Of a DNA stretch of 15,861 nucleotides, positions 1 through 8,290 are shown piece after piece. The notes beneath the pieces were generated by a model. That model did not search any database. It saw only the letters and a list, made by a program, of their open reading frames with translations, and had not been told where the DNA came from. Source of the DNA: Bacteroidota bacterium (GTDB lineage Bacteria; Bacteroidota; Ignavibacteria; Ignavibacteriales; Melioribacteraceae); assembly GCA_021812745.1 (NCBI GenBank), contig JAKAMS010000018.1, positions 1 to 15,861 of the forward strand, in the 5' to 3' direction. The position numbers and the translations under genes were made by a program. The stretch's first letter is position 1; each line of letters begins with the position of its first letter.

Positions 1-2181
1 AATACAAAAATAAAATTACGGTCAAGTTTACGAATTAAGTTGATAATTGTTTTTATCACATTAATTCTTGTCGTTTTAATGTTTCCGCATGGCGAGTCTA
101 TCGAATCGGAAGTAACTGTAGGCTCTGTCTGGATTCATGATGACCTAATTGCCTCAACTACTTTTGAAATTCTGAAAGATCCGGCTCTGTATGAGAATGA
201 AAAATTGAATGCCGCAAGAATGATTCAACCAATCTTTCTTAGAGATAACAATCTTGCTAATATTTACTTAGATTCTCTTAAAAAATACAATGCTTTTCTT
301 TCTGAAATATTTTCAAAAGGCGGCGCATCTGCCAAGAACACAACTTTTTTAAGCGAGAATTCGTTTGGAGTTTTTTATAAGCTTTTTCATCAACAAAAAA
401 CATCTAAATCAGCTAAACCGATTTCTCCTTTCCGGATATTCGAACTCTCACAAACAATTTTGAGAAATATTTATCAACGCGGACTTCTTAATTTAACTTA
501 TAGTGAAATACCGAGAGATAGTATTGCTGTGCGGGACGGAAAGTTCGAAAAAATATTCCCCAAAACATCCTACCTGGACCGCAAAAGTGTAAATGATTTT
601 ATTAATTTTTACTTAACTAGCAATGTTGGCAATAGCGCTGAATTAGATGAAGCCGTTGAAGAATACGTTGCCAATTTTACTAAACCAAATTTAATTTATA
701 ATCAGCAGCTAACCGAAATGGCTGTTCAAAACGCTAAAGATAAAGTGCCGCGAAATGTTGGTATTGTTAATGAGAATGAAAGAATAGTTGCCAAGCATGA
801 TAGAATTAAACCGGAGACAAAATTAAAAATTGATTCTTACCGTATTGCCAAAGGCGAAGAGATTGGATTTGCAGGAAAATCATTACAAAACATCGGTAAA
901 TTTTTACACATACTAATTATTGTTTTGCCTCTCATAATTTATATTCGTCTCTTCAGAAAAAAAATATATAGCGACAATCTGAAAATTCTTTTAATAGCTT
1001 TTACAATATTATTTATTAGTTTCATAGCGTTTCTTGTATATCAAATTAATGTTTCTTCCGCGGTAGAATTTTTAGTGCTTGTACCTGTTGCCTCGATGCT
1101 GTTAACCATGATCTTTGACTCGCGAGTAGGGTTCTATGTAACTGTTGTTGTATCTCTAATAGTAGGCGGGCTGCAAGGAAACGATTATGCATTTGCCCTG
1201 ATGAATATAATTGCCGGTAGTCTTGCTGCTTATACTGTTCGCGATATTAAAAACCGTACACAGATATTCAGGTCGTTCCTTTATATTTTTACCGGTTACG
1301 TATTGAGTATAATTGCTTTCGGGTTCGAAAGGTTCGATTCGTTTGAGCAAATGTTATCTAGCTTTGCCTTTGCAGGTTCTAACGCTTTGATTAGTCCGGT
1401 TATAACCTATGGATTGATAATTTTTATAGAAAGATTTTTTAATATTACTACAGACCTCACTTTACTCGAATTGACAGATTTTAACAGACCGTTGTTGAAA
1501 GAACTTTCAAAGAATGCACCCGGAACATTTAATCACTCAATAACTATGGGAACGCTGGCAGAAACTACCGCAGAAGCAATTGGTGCAAATCCAATTTTAG
1601 CACGTGTAGGAGCTTATTATCATGATATAGGCAAAATACTTGATCCGGAAAGTTTTGTCGAAAATCAGATTAACTCTCACAATGTGCATGAGCAGTTGAC
1701 GCCTGAACAAAGTGTAAAATTGATTATGGCTCATGTTTCAAAAGGGATAGAACTTGCAGAAACTTATAAGCTGCCTAAAGAAATTATTGACTTTATCCCG
1801 ATGCATCACGGAACAATGGTTATGTCGTATTTCTACTCAAAGGCAAAGGAACTTTACGGCGAAGAGAAAGTTGATATAAACGATTACCGCTATCACGGTC
1901 CAAAACCAACTACAAAAGAGACAGCAATTGTTATGCTCGCAGACGCATGCGAATCAACAGTCCGTTCTTTAAGCGATTCCGATTCTCAAAAAATCGAGAA
2001 TGTAATTAACAATCTTATCAACAGTAGAATTGACGACGGGCAGCTTGACGAAGCTCCGCTTACATTTTCTGATGTGAAAAAAATTAAAGATTCCTTTTTA
2101 AGCATCTTGGTAGGTCAACATCACAAAAGAATTAGATATCCTGACCAGGAAGAATTAGAAAGCATAAAGCCAGAAGAATAA
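1..2181 (+). CDS. pgpH: 7TM-HD family phosphohydrolase (PgpH-like c-di-AMP phosphodiesterase), 5' partial
   Basis: The reading frame is open to base 1; the first usable start inside the window is a TTG at 40, but the 13 codons before it encode a basic stretch that fits the cytoplasmic side of the first membrane helix, so the true start lies upstream. Order of parts: one N-terminal membrane helix (about nt 40-85), an extracytoplasmic 7TMR-HDED-type region (to about nt 880), about seven hydrophobic helices (nt 895-1440), then a cytoplasmic HD domain. Metal-ligand candidates are His at 1534, the His-Asp pair at 1621-1626 in YYHDIGK, the His-His pair at 1804-1809 and Asp at 1942. Family knowledge: characterised members (Listeria PgpH, about 718 residues) hydrolyse the second messenger c-di-AMP. 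The length of at least 726 residues is normal. xerD starts 3 bases after the stop. Domain assignment is sure; the c-di-AMP substrate is inferred. Confidence 0.93.
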   Translation, partial: NTKIKLRSSLRIKLIIVFITLILVVLMFPHGESIESEVTVGSVWIHDDLIASTTFEILKDPALYENEKLNAARMIQPIFLRDNNLANIYLDSLKKYNAFLSEIFSKGGASAKNTTFLSENSFGVFYKLFHQQKTSKSAKPISPFRIFELSQTILRNIYQRGLLNLTYSEIPRDSIAVRDGKFEKIFPKTSYLDRKSVNDFINFYLTSNVGNSAELDEAVEEYVANFTKPNLIYNQQLTEMAVQNAKDKVPRNVGIVNENERIVAKHDRIKPETKLKIDSYRIAKGEEIGFAGKSLQNIGKFLHILIIVLPLIIYIRLFRKKIYSDNLKILLIAFTILFISFIAFLVYQINVSSAVEFLVLVPVASMLLTMIFDSRVGFYVTVVVSLIVGGLQGNDYAFALMNIIAGSLAAYTVRDIKNRTQIFRSFLYIFTGYVLSIIAFGFERFDSFEQMLSSFAFAGSNALISPVITYGLIIFIERFFNITTDLTLLELTDFNRPLLKELSKNAPGTFNHSITMGTLAETTAEAIGANPILARVGAYYHDIGKILDPESFVENQINSHNVHEQLTPEQSVKLIMAHVSKGIELAETYKLPKEIIDFIPMHHGTMVMSYFYSKAKELYGEEKVDINDYRYHGPKPTTKETAIVMLADACESTVRSLSDSDSQKIENVINNLINSRIDDGQLDEAPLTFSDVKKIKDSFLSILVGQHHKRIRYPDQEELESIKPEE

Positions 2182-2184
2182 ATT

Positions 2185-3078
2185 ATGGAGGAATTTGTAA
2201 AAGAATATCTGGCTATTCTACAATATGAAAAGAACCTTTCTGCTAATACTACAAACGCTTACCGGAACGATCTAAAAAAATTCCTTTCATATCTTGAAGA
2301 CAAAGCAATAACGGATTTTAATGAAGTATCGTCCAATCATTTATCTTCATTCTTTGAGCGCCAAAGAGAGATGGGTGTGGATAGCGCAACATCCGCTCGC
2401 TATATGTCCTCTTTAAAAGGTTTTTTCCGTTATTTGGAAAACAATGATTACATAGAAAAAAATCCGACTGGAAAACTTACTCCTGTTAAAATCGGAAGGA
2501 AGTTGCCTGCAGTTTTATCGTTTTATGAAATTGAAAAAATTCTTGATGCGCCCAAACCTGCTGATATGGACGGTCTGCGCGACAAAGCAATTCTTGAAAC
2601 ATTGTATTCCTCAGGATTACGCGTATCTGAGCTGATCAATCTTAAAATCAACGACCTTTATTTTGATGACGAAGTTGTTAGAGTTCTTGGAAAAGGTTCG
2701 AAGGAAAGAATTGTCCCCATTGGAAGCAGCGCTATCCATTGGCTTAAAGAGTATTTATTGCACTCACGCCCACACTTAGAAAAAAAAATGAAGAGTCATA
2801 ATTTTGTATTTCTCAATATGAAAAGAGGAACTAAAATTTCAAGAATGGCGGTTTGGAATATTGTAAAGCGTTATGCAGATGAAGCCGGTATAAAAAAAGA
2901 AATTCATCCCCATACTTTCCGTCATTCATTTGCAACACATCTGTTAGAAGGAGGTGCCGACTTACGTGCGGTTCAAGAGATGCTTGGTCATGCCGATATC
3001 TCGACCACTCAAATCTACACTCATATAGACCGTAATTACATCAAACAAGTTCATAAAGACCACCATCCGCGCGGCTAA
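2185..3078 (+). CDS. xerD: Site-specific tyrosine recombinase XerD
   Basis: A 297-residue integrase-family protein, the standard length for XerC/XerD (298 in E. coli). The N-terminal SAM-like core-binding domain (about 1-90) opens with the typical pattern of ‘NLSANTTNAYRNDLKKFL’. All six catalytic residues are present at canonical spacing: Arg146, Lys170, His243, Arg246, His269 and nucleophile Tyr278 in TTQIYTH. Family role: with a partner recombinase it resolves chromosome dimers at dif during division. The XerD rather than XerC call rests on N-terminal likeness and the KLPAVLS linker, and is moderately sure. The start is ATG 3 bases after the upstream stop, with only a weak purine stretch (AGAAG) before it. 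No dif-like site and no cargo genes are visible, so this is a housekeeping recombinase rather than a mobile-element integrase. Confidence 0.93.
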   Translation: MEEFVKEYLAILQYEKNLSANTTNAYRNDLKKFLSYLEDKAITDFNEVSSNHLSSFFERQREMGVDSATSARYMSSLKGFFRYLENNDYIEKNPTGKLTPVKIGRKLPAVLSFYEIEKILDAPKPADMDGLRDKAILETLYSSGLRVSELINLKINDLYFDDEVVRVLGKGSKERIVPIGSSAIHWLKEYLLHSRPHLEKKMKSHNFVFLNMKRGTKISRMAVWNIVKRYADEAGIKKEIHPHTFRHSFATHLLEGGADLRAVQEMLGHADISTTQIYTHIDRNYIKQVHKDHHPRG

Positions 3079-3079
3079 A

Positions 3080-3104
3080 TTTGCCGCTCCATTGCTTATC
3101 TTTG
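3080..3104 (+). promoter_or_regulatory. Possible Bacteroidota-type promoter upstream of the SPOR lipoprotein
   Basis: TATCTTTG at 3097-3104 matches the Bacteroidota -7 consensus TAnnTTTG exactly, and a TTTG lies at 3080-3083. The spacing between them is 13 bases, shorter than the roughly 19-21 usual for the -33 element, so the upstream half may be chance. A transcript from here would begin at or just after the ATG at 3109, giving a leaderless or nearly leaderless message. No Shine-Dalgarno sequence is visible before that ATG. Weakly supported. Confidence 0.3.
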
Positions 3105-3108
3105 TGCT

Positions 3109-4344
3109 ATGAATTGGCAATTTCTAAAAATATTCCGTCTCGTTTTTTTTGCAGTAATTTTCTTATCACTTTCATGTTCGACTTCGGATAAAGAAAGCGG
3201 AAAGGAAAACACATATTCAATTTTTCTGGGCGAATTCAAACAGCAGGATCAAGTTGAAGATTTCAGATCTTCCTTAAACCAGTCATTATGGAGTAAACTT
3301 AGGATTGAAAGAGTATACGAGAGAAATTACAAATTGTTCTATGGTAAATTCCCTTCGTCATTTGAAGCCGGCAAAACAGCTTATAATTTTTTCTCCGACT
3401 CACTTATTACAACCTACAAAATTACACACGATGGAAAACCGACTCTTGATACATATGCCAATGTTCTTTTTGTCGCTAAATATCTTGATAGCCCGTCAGT
3501 TTTTAGTTTCAATTTGATTACAAAACAGACCGAAGTTGAATGGAGCAATTTTGGCAAAAAAGTTATTGCTCTTAATCCTTCGAAAGATAATAATACAATC
3601 TTTATAACAACGGCGAGCAGCTATGGAAAGTTTAGCGGTGTGCAATTTATTCACGACGCTATGCTTTATAAATACCGGCGGGAAGAAGAACAGAGTGACG
3701 AGATTGCAGAATTTGGCAATGGAGTTCAACTTTACACATACTGGGAAAATCCGGATACATTCAAAGTAAATTTTTCCTCTTTCGATTCGGTAAATTCCAG
3801 AATTGTAGTGCAAAAAATATTTCCATTTGATTTGAACGGCAATCCTGGCAAGATTAAAGAAAGAAGATTTGATCTTCTCCTAAACGGTTTTCCGGCGCCG
3901 CCAAAATCCAGTCCAATCTCTATTTCTCCCAACAACCGCTTTCGTTTTAGAGAGGTTTATTCCCAGGGAGAATCTTACATTTACTTAAGAGATTTTAACG
4001 AAAAATCTGAACAGATAGTTTTTAAGACTAAGCAAAAAATTAGCGGCGGTCGCTGGTCGGATGACGGTAATTATCTTTTTATAGTTACAGATAATGAAGT
4101 TATACCAAATAAAAAAAATGAAAAAAGCCAGCAGCTTTTGATCATCAATGCGGTAGAGAAAAAGTTAGTAAGAACCTTTTCCGGTTATAAATATGAAAAT
4201 TTATTACTTCATGGAAAGTTGTTATTTTTTGATGAGCATTCCGCTAAGAGTGCTCAAATTAAAATTTACGATTACAAACAAGACAAAATAATATTTACCA
4301 TTTCAACGTTTAGCGGATGTGGATTAGCAAATCTTCCAATGTGA
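3109..4344 (+). CDS. SPOR-domain lipoprotein with beta-propeller-like body
   Basis: 411 residues. The N-terminus is a lipoprotein signal peptide: positive Asn/Lys/Arg start, hydrophobic core, and lipobox LSLSC with the acylated cysteine at residue 23, so the mature protein is probably membrane-anchored in the envelope. Residues about 34-110 fit a SPOR domain (YSIFLGEF near the start and YKLFYGKFPSSFEAG near the end), a fold known in other proteins to bind denuded peptidoglycan glycan. The remainder (about 115-411) is beta-rich with repeated blades such as SISPNNRF and GRWSDDGNYLFIVTD, typical of WD40/TolB-like propellers. It sits 30 bases after xerD and 7 bases before the exporter. No Shine-Dalgarno is seen; the ATG is chosen because it alone gives the full signal peptide. 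Specific function unknown; a septal or envelope scaffolding role is inferred. Confidence 0.8.
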   Translation: MNWQFLKIFRLVFFAVIFLSLSCSTSDKESGKENTYSIFLGEFKQQDQVEDFRSSLNQSLWSKLRIERVYERNYKLFYGKFPSSFEAGKTAYNFFSDSLITTYKITHDGKPTLDTYANVLFVAKYLDSPSVFSFNLITKQTEVEWSNFGKKVIALNPSKDNNTIFITTASSYGKFSGVQFIHDAMLYKYRREEEQSDEIAEFGNGVQLYTYWENPDTFKVNFSSFDSVNSRIVVQKIFPFDLNGNPGKIKERRFDLLLNGFPAPPKSSPISISPNNRFRFREVYSQGESYIYLRDFNEKSEQIVFKTKQKISGGRWSDDGNYLFIVTDNEVIPNKKNEKSQQLLIINAVEKKLVRTFSGYKYENLLLHGKLLFFDEHSAKSAQIKIYDYKQDKIIFTISTFSGCGLANLPM

Positions 4345-4351
4345 GAATTTG

Positions 4352-6205
4352 ATGAAAACATACTACAGAGTTTTATCATATATCAAACCGTACCGTAAGC
4401 ATTTAACCGCATCGGTACTCTTTTCAATCTTATATGCGCTCCTTAATACGGTTTCTGTTTATTTGTTAATTCCTCTGTTGAATACACTATTCGAGGAAAA
4501 AGGAGCATTGCAGCCGCAAGCCAAAACATTAACGCCAGCCATAGATACTTCTGCCGGGAATTGGTTTACAAATATTGGAAATGAAGTTGCCGCATCATTT
4601 AAAAGTTATCTTTTTAGCGGAAGTGAGAGAGAAATTCTCTTGAAGATTTGTTTTCTGATTTTGTTCGCCTTTCTGCTTAAGAATATTTTCGGGTATATGC
4701 AGGCATACTATATGGCTTTTGTTGAACAGGGAATGATCCGCGACCTTAGAAATCAATCTTATGTTCATCTTCATAAATTACCGATGAGCTATTTCAAAAA
4801 TGAAAAAACCGGCAATCTAATTTCAAGAATTACCAACGATGTCAATGTTGTTCAAGCAAGTGTGTCTGCGGTGTTCCTTAATATGGTGCGTGAACCGTTA
4901 ACAATTTTATTCTTTCTTGGTCTGGCTGTTTCTATAAGTTGGAAGTTGACTCTCTTTTCACTCTTGGTTTTACCATTTACAATCGGAATAATAAGCTGGA
5001 TCGGCTTAATATTACGGAAACAAAGCGGACAGCTTCAAGAAAAGATGGCGGATATAACAACCACTCTTCACGAAACGATTACCGGAGTAAAGATTGTTAA
5101 AGCGTTCGGTATGGAAAATTATGAGAACAAAAAATTCAAAACACAGACCCAGAGCTTTTTCAAATTAGTTCTTAAAATGGCACGCGTTAGAAATATCGCG
5201 TCTCCTCTTACTGAATTTTTAAGTGTTGTTGTCGGCGGAGCAATGATTTACTACGGCGGAGAACTTGTTCTTGTTGATAAAACTCTAAACGCCAGCGAGT
5301 TCATTGTCTTTCTGCTTGCGATATTTCAAATGATGCCGCCGATTAAAGAATTAAGCAGCGTTAATAATAGAATTCAGGAATCGAGTGCCGCGGCAGAGAG
5401 AGTTTTTGAAATATTAGATACAGAACCTGGAATTAAAAATGTATCATCACCGGTTTCTATCTCCGAGTTCAAAGAGAAAATTGAGTTTGAAAATGTATCG
5501 TTTCATTATGACGATGATGATGAGCTTGTGTTGAATAATATCAGCTTGAATGTAAAGAAGGGAAACGTGATTGCTTTTGTTGGCAGCAGCGGGGCAGGTA
5601 AAACAACTTGTGTTGATCTTCTTCCCCGCTTCTACGATCCCACTTCAGGCAAAATTCTTCTGGACGGAATTGATATAAAAGAAATCCGCATAGAAGATTT
5701 AAGAAAGCTAATGGGAATTGTAACTCAAGAAACCGTTCTCTTCAATGAATCGGTTAAAAATAATATAGCTTATGGAATTGATGATTGTTCCGAAGAAAGA
5801 TTAATCTCAGCCGCAAAAGCCGCTAACGCGCATAATTTTATTTTAGAACTTCCGAATGGTTATGGTACAATTGTCGGGGAAAAGGGGACAAAACTTTCCG
5901 GCGGACAAAGGCAGCGGCTTTCGATAGCCCGTGCATTGTTGAAGAATCCTCCAATAATGATATTAGATGAAGCGACTTCTGCACTCGATAATGAATCGGA
6001 AGTACTCGTTCAGCAGGCTATAGAACATTTAATGGCGGAAAGAACAACGTTTGTAATTGCACACCGTCTCAGCACAATCCGCAACGCGGACCGCATTATA
6101 GTTCTAGATAAAGGTCAGATAGTTCAAGATGGAAAACATGATGAACTTTTAAAAGAAGAAAATGGTATTTATAAGAAATTATATGAACTACAATTCAGAG
6201 ATTAA
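4352..6205 (+). CDS. msbA: ABC exporter, fused permease/ATPase, MsbA-like lipid flippase
   Basis: 617 residues from ATG 4352. A TTG one codon earlier (4349) is also open, but the ATG is better placed behind GTGAG of the upstream stop region. Type I exporter layout: six membrane helices in residues about 15-330, then one nucleotide-binding domain. Visible motifs: Walker A GSSGAGKTT at 411-419, signature LSGGQ at 515-519, Walker B Asp539 with catalytic Glu540, D-loop SALD, and H-loop His571. The loop between helices 1 and 2 is about 60 residues long, longer than in E. coli MsbA (582 residues in total). Family role: ATP-driven export of lipid A-core or related amphiphiles across the inner membrane, as a homodimer. 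The adjoining O-antigen ligase and LPS-type glycosyltransferase support a lipid A/glycolipid substrate, but a drug or other lipid exporter cannot be excluded. Confidence 0.88.
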   Translation: MKTYYRVLSYIKPYRKHLTASVLFSILYALLNTVSVYLLIPLLNTLFEEKGALQPQAKTLTPAIDTSAGNWFTNIGNEVAASFKSYLFSGSEREILLKICFLILFAFLLKNIFGYMQAYYMAFVEQGMIRDLRNQSYVHLHKLPMSYFKNEKTGNLISRITNDVNVVQASVSAVFLNMVREPLTILFFLGLAVSISWKLTLFSLLVLPFTIGIISWIGLILRKQSGQLQEKMADITTTLHETITGVKIVKAFGMENYENKKFKTQTQSFFKLVLKMARVRNIASPLTEFLSVVVGGAMIYYGGELVLVDKTLNASEFIVFLLAIFQMMPPIKELSSVNNRIQESSAAAERVFEILDTEPGIKNVSSPVSISEFKEKIEFENVSFHYDDDDELVLNNISLNVKKGNVIAFVGSSGAGKTTCVDLLPRFYDPTSGKILLDGIDIKEIRIEDLRKLMGIVTQETVLFNESVKNNIAYGIDDCSEERLISAAKAANAHNFILELPNGYGTIVGEKGTKLSGGQRQRLSIARALLKNPPIMILDEATSALDNESEVLVQQAIEHLMAERTTFVIAHRLSTIRNADRIIVLDKGQIVQDGKHDELLKEENGIYKKLYELQFRD

Positions 6206-6208
6206 AGG

Positions 6209-8290
6209 ATGCTTAATCAGAAAAATAATGTAGGTTCTACAGACAAGTTCGTATTCGGGCTTGTAATACTTTTTATAATCAGTCTCACAAATTCGATATT
6301 TGTCAATCAGATTGGTTATTTCTTTGCGCTGTTTCTTCTTGTAATACAATATGCCGCTACGCGTGAAAATAAATTTGAAAAAAACGGACTAGAATTTGCG
6401 TTCATTCTTTTTTTATCGGCTGAATTTTTATCCGCACTCTTCTCTATTGACCACGCTCAAGCATTCCGGAATTTCTTTAAGCGGCTGGTTTTAATCCCAA
6501 TAGTATATACTATTGTTGCATCGGCAAATAATACTGAAAGAGCAAAACTCTATTTCAAAATTTACTTAGGTGCTGCTCTGCTTACGATGATAGTTTACAT
6601 TGTAGTTGCATACGAACATTTTATAGCACAATTGTACAGCATAGAATCAAAAGGACCGTCTCCATTTCAATATGTAATGACCGCGGGCGGATTGATGAGT
6701 TTTACAACTATTTTCTTATTTGCTCTGCTCATCAACGAAAAAGGAAAACTTTCAATTCGGATTTTTTATTTAGCCGCTTTTCTTGTCTCTGCGATTGGAT
6801 TATTTTCAAGTTATACTCGTGCGGCATGGCTGGGCGCCGCTGTTGGAATGCTAATCATAATCATCATTAAGAGAAAATGGTTAATACTTATTTCTCTTAC
6901 TGCGCTTCTGCTGTTTGCTCTTTTCTTTTTTAAGAATCAAAGCAAGATTTATTTATATCAGATAAAAGAAGGAAAGCTGGTTCAAGAATTATCATTCGAT
7001 ACAAGAGGAAGAGCTAGCAAAATTTATATTGATGACAATTCGCTTTTGGTTGCAGATTACGAAAAAGGAATTTCGGTTTATACTAATGACGGTAAACTAA
7101 TTCAGCAAATAGAAACTCCTTCTCCGGCAATTTTGGTTGACAGATGGGATGAAAAACATTTTGTTGTACAATTAATAGATTCTAGAATTTTGCTTTTAGA
7201 AAAAAATGCGGAGAATAAATTCCTTCTTAAAAATTCATTTATTACTCCTGGTTTCACTACAGAAGTGAAAACTAAAAACAAGATGCTTTACGTTTCGGAT
7301 TTAGACAGCGGGTTAACAATAATTAAGAATCCTATGAAGATTGCTCAAAGGATTCGCTTAACAAGAATCAACCGGGTAACAAATTTCGATTGTGATTCAA
7401 CATGGTTTGTTTCGTTTACTCCTTCTGCGAACAATATTAAGGTGTACTCGATGAGAGACGGCGTACCAATAACCGCATTGGATTCCGTAACAACTAAATC
7501 ACCTATGGGATTTATCTGGTTGAACAACAACCGTGTGTTTTTTCAAAGTGAAGACGAATTTTTACAATATATAATTTCTAACGGTAAACTGAGAAAATTA
7601 GGTGAACAAAAGATTAAAGGAATATTTTCTGCAGAGTTTGATGCCGACAAAATTTATGGATGCACATTTAATGGAGAAATCTATTCAGCGGAAAACCGCT
7701 TAAATCACAAAATTGAATTTGAGAAAATCGCTTCAACGGGAATCTCATTAACAGATTTTAAGAAAAGCCGACAGACGTTTTATTTCTCTTTCTTTAAAAG
7801 AAACCGCCTTACTTCTTTTGTTGATCCTTACCATGAATCGAACATTGAACGGATTGAGCAATGGGGAACCGGATTCAAGATTAGTTCACATTACCCAATA
7901 TTCGGCGTAGGCGATATAGACCTTGGTAAAGTTTATTCGGAATATAAGGATCCATTCCTCAAAGAGAACTTTGGGCATCTTCACAATAATTACATGCAGT
8001 TCCTGGTTATACTCGGTGTGTTCGGTTTTGCAATGGCGATGTTTATGCTGGCAAAAATTCTCTTGATGAACTTAAAAATATACAATGCGCTTAAAGATGT
8101 TCCGTTCGTTTCCTCATATTCGCTTGGAACCGCCGCTGCATTTATCGGCTTCTTGTTTTCGGGATTGGCCGAATGGAATTTTGGCGATCAGGAAATTATT
8201 ACTATGGTCTGGTTTACACTCGGATTGAATATTGCTTTTTACAAATCTTACTTAAAGAAGAACCAAAACGGAGTTCAAACCGGTGAATGA
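6209..8290 (+). CDS. O-antigen ligase (WaaL/Wzy_C family) with a large beta-propeller-like periplasmic insert
   Basis: 693 residues, against about 400-450 for usual WaaL-type ligases. Residues about 10-241 form some nine membrane helices; Arg204 in SSYTRAAWLG corresponds to the conserved periplasmic arginine of the family. Residues about 242-530 are not WaaL-like: they are soluble and beta-rich, with blade-like units such as SLLVADYEKGISVYTNDGKL. The ligase sequence resumes at RNRLTSFVDP (from 531) and HYPIFGVG, and contains HNNYMQFLVILGVFG, which fits the WaaL motif H[NSQ]-X9-G-X2-G with catalytic candidate His592. Three more helices follow. Family role: transfer of undecaprenyl-linked glycan to lipid A-core at the periplasmic face. 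It starts 3 bases after the exporter and overlaps the next gene by 8 bases. Ligase versus Wzy polymerase cannot be settled from sequence alone. Confidence 0.85.
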   Translation: MLNQKNNVGSTDKFVFGLVILFIISLTNSIFVNQIGYFFALFLLVIQYAATRENKFEKNGLEFAFILFLSAEFLSALFSIDHAQAFRNFFKRLVLIPIVYTIVASANNTERAKLYFKIYLGAALLTMIVYIVVAYEHFIAQLYSIESKGPSPFQYVMTAGGLMSFTTIFLFALLINEKGKLSIRIFYLAAFLVSAIGLFSSYTRAAWLGAAVGMLIIIIIKRKWLILISLTALLLFALFFFKNQSKIYLYQIKEGKLVQELSFDTRGRASKIYIDDNSLLVADYEKGISVYTNDGKLIQQIETPSPAILVDRWDEKHFVVQLIDSRILLLEKNAENKFLLKNSFITPGFTTEVKTKNKMLYVSDLDSGLTIIKNPMKIAQRIRLTRINRVTNFDCDSTWFVSFTPSANNIKVYSMRDGVPITALDSVTTKSPMGFIWLNNNRVFFQSEDEFLQYIISNGKLRKLGEQKIKGIFSAEFDADKIYGCTFNGEIYSAENRLNHKIEFEKIASTGISLTDFKKSRQTFYFSFFKRNRLTSFVDPYHESNIERIEQWGTGFKISSHYPIFGVGDIDLGKVYSEYKDPFLKENFGHLHNNYMQFLVILGVFGFAMAMFMLAKILLMNLKIYNALKDVPFVSSYSLGTAAAFIGFLFSGLAEWNFGDQEIITMVWFTLGLNIAFYKSYLKKNQNGVQTGE
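6932..7798 (+). other. Beta-propeller-like domain inserted in the O-antigen ligase
   Basis: This in-frame segment codes for residues about 242-530 of the ligase. It lies in the periplasmic loop between the arginine-bearing helix region and the catalytic histidine. It lacks membrane helices and shows about six loosely repeated units of 45-50 residues with alternating hydrophobic strands and short turns rich in Asp, Asn and Gly. Removing it would leave a ligase of about 400 residues, the normal family size. The blade count and fold are inferred by eye. Confidence 0.6.
8270..8273 (+). promoter_or_regulatory. Ribosome binding site deciding the GTG start of the glycosyltransferase
   Basis: GGAG lies inside the 3' end of the ligase gene, 9 bases before the GTG at 8283. 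It supports translation from that GTG, which overlaps the upstream stop codon by 8 bases, and suggests translational coupling. Confidence 0.55.

Noticed and set aside
2185..3078. XerD as the integrase of a mobile element
   Set aside because: Length and catalytic residues are those of the housekeeping recombinase, no att or dif-like repeats are visible, and the neighbours are core genes.
3071..3087. GCGGC/GCCGC inverted repeat at the xerD stop as a terminator
   Set aside because: Only a 5-bp stem with a 7-base loop and no T-run afterwards; the genes on both sides appear to be in one unit.
3496..3813. A 105-codon open frame on the - strand inside the SPOR lipoprotein gene
   Set aside because: It is fully antisense to a gene with clear signal peptide and domain features, and its translation shows no recognisable motif; it is a shadow frame.
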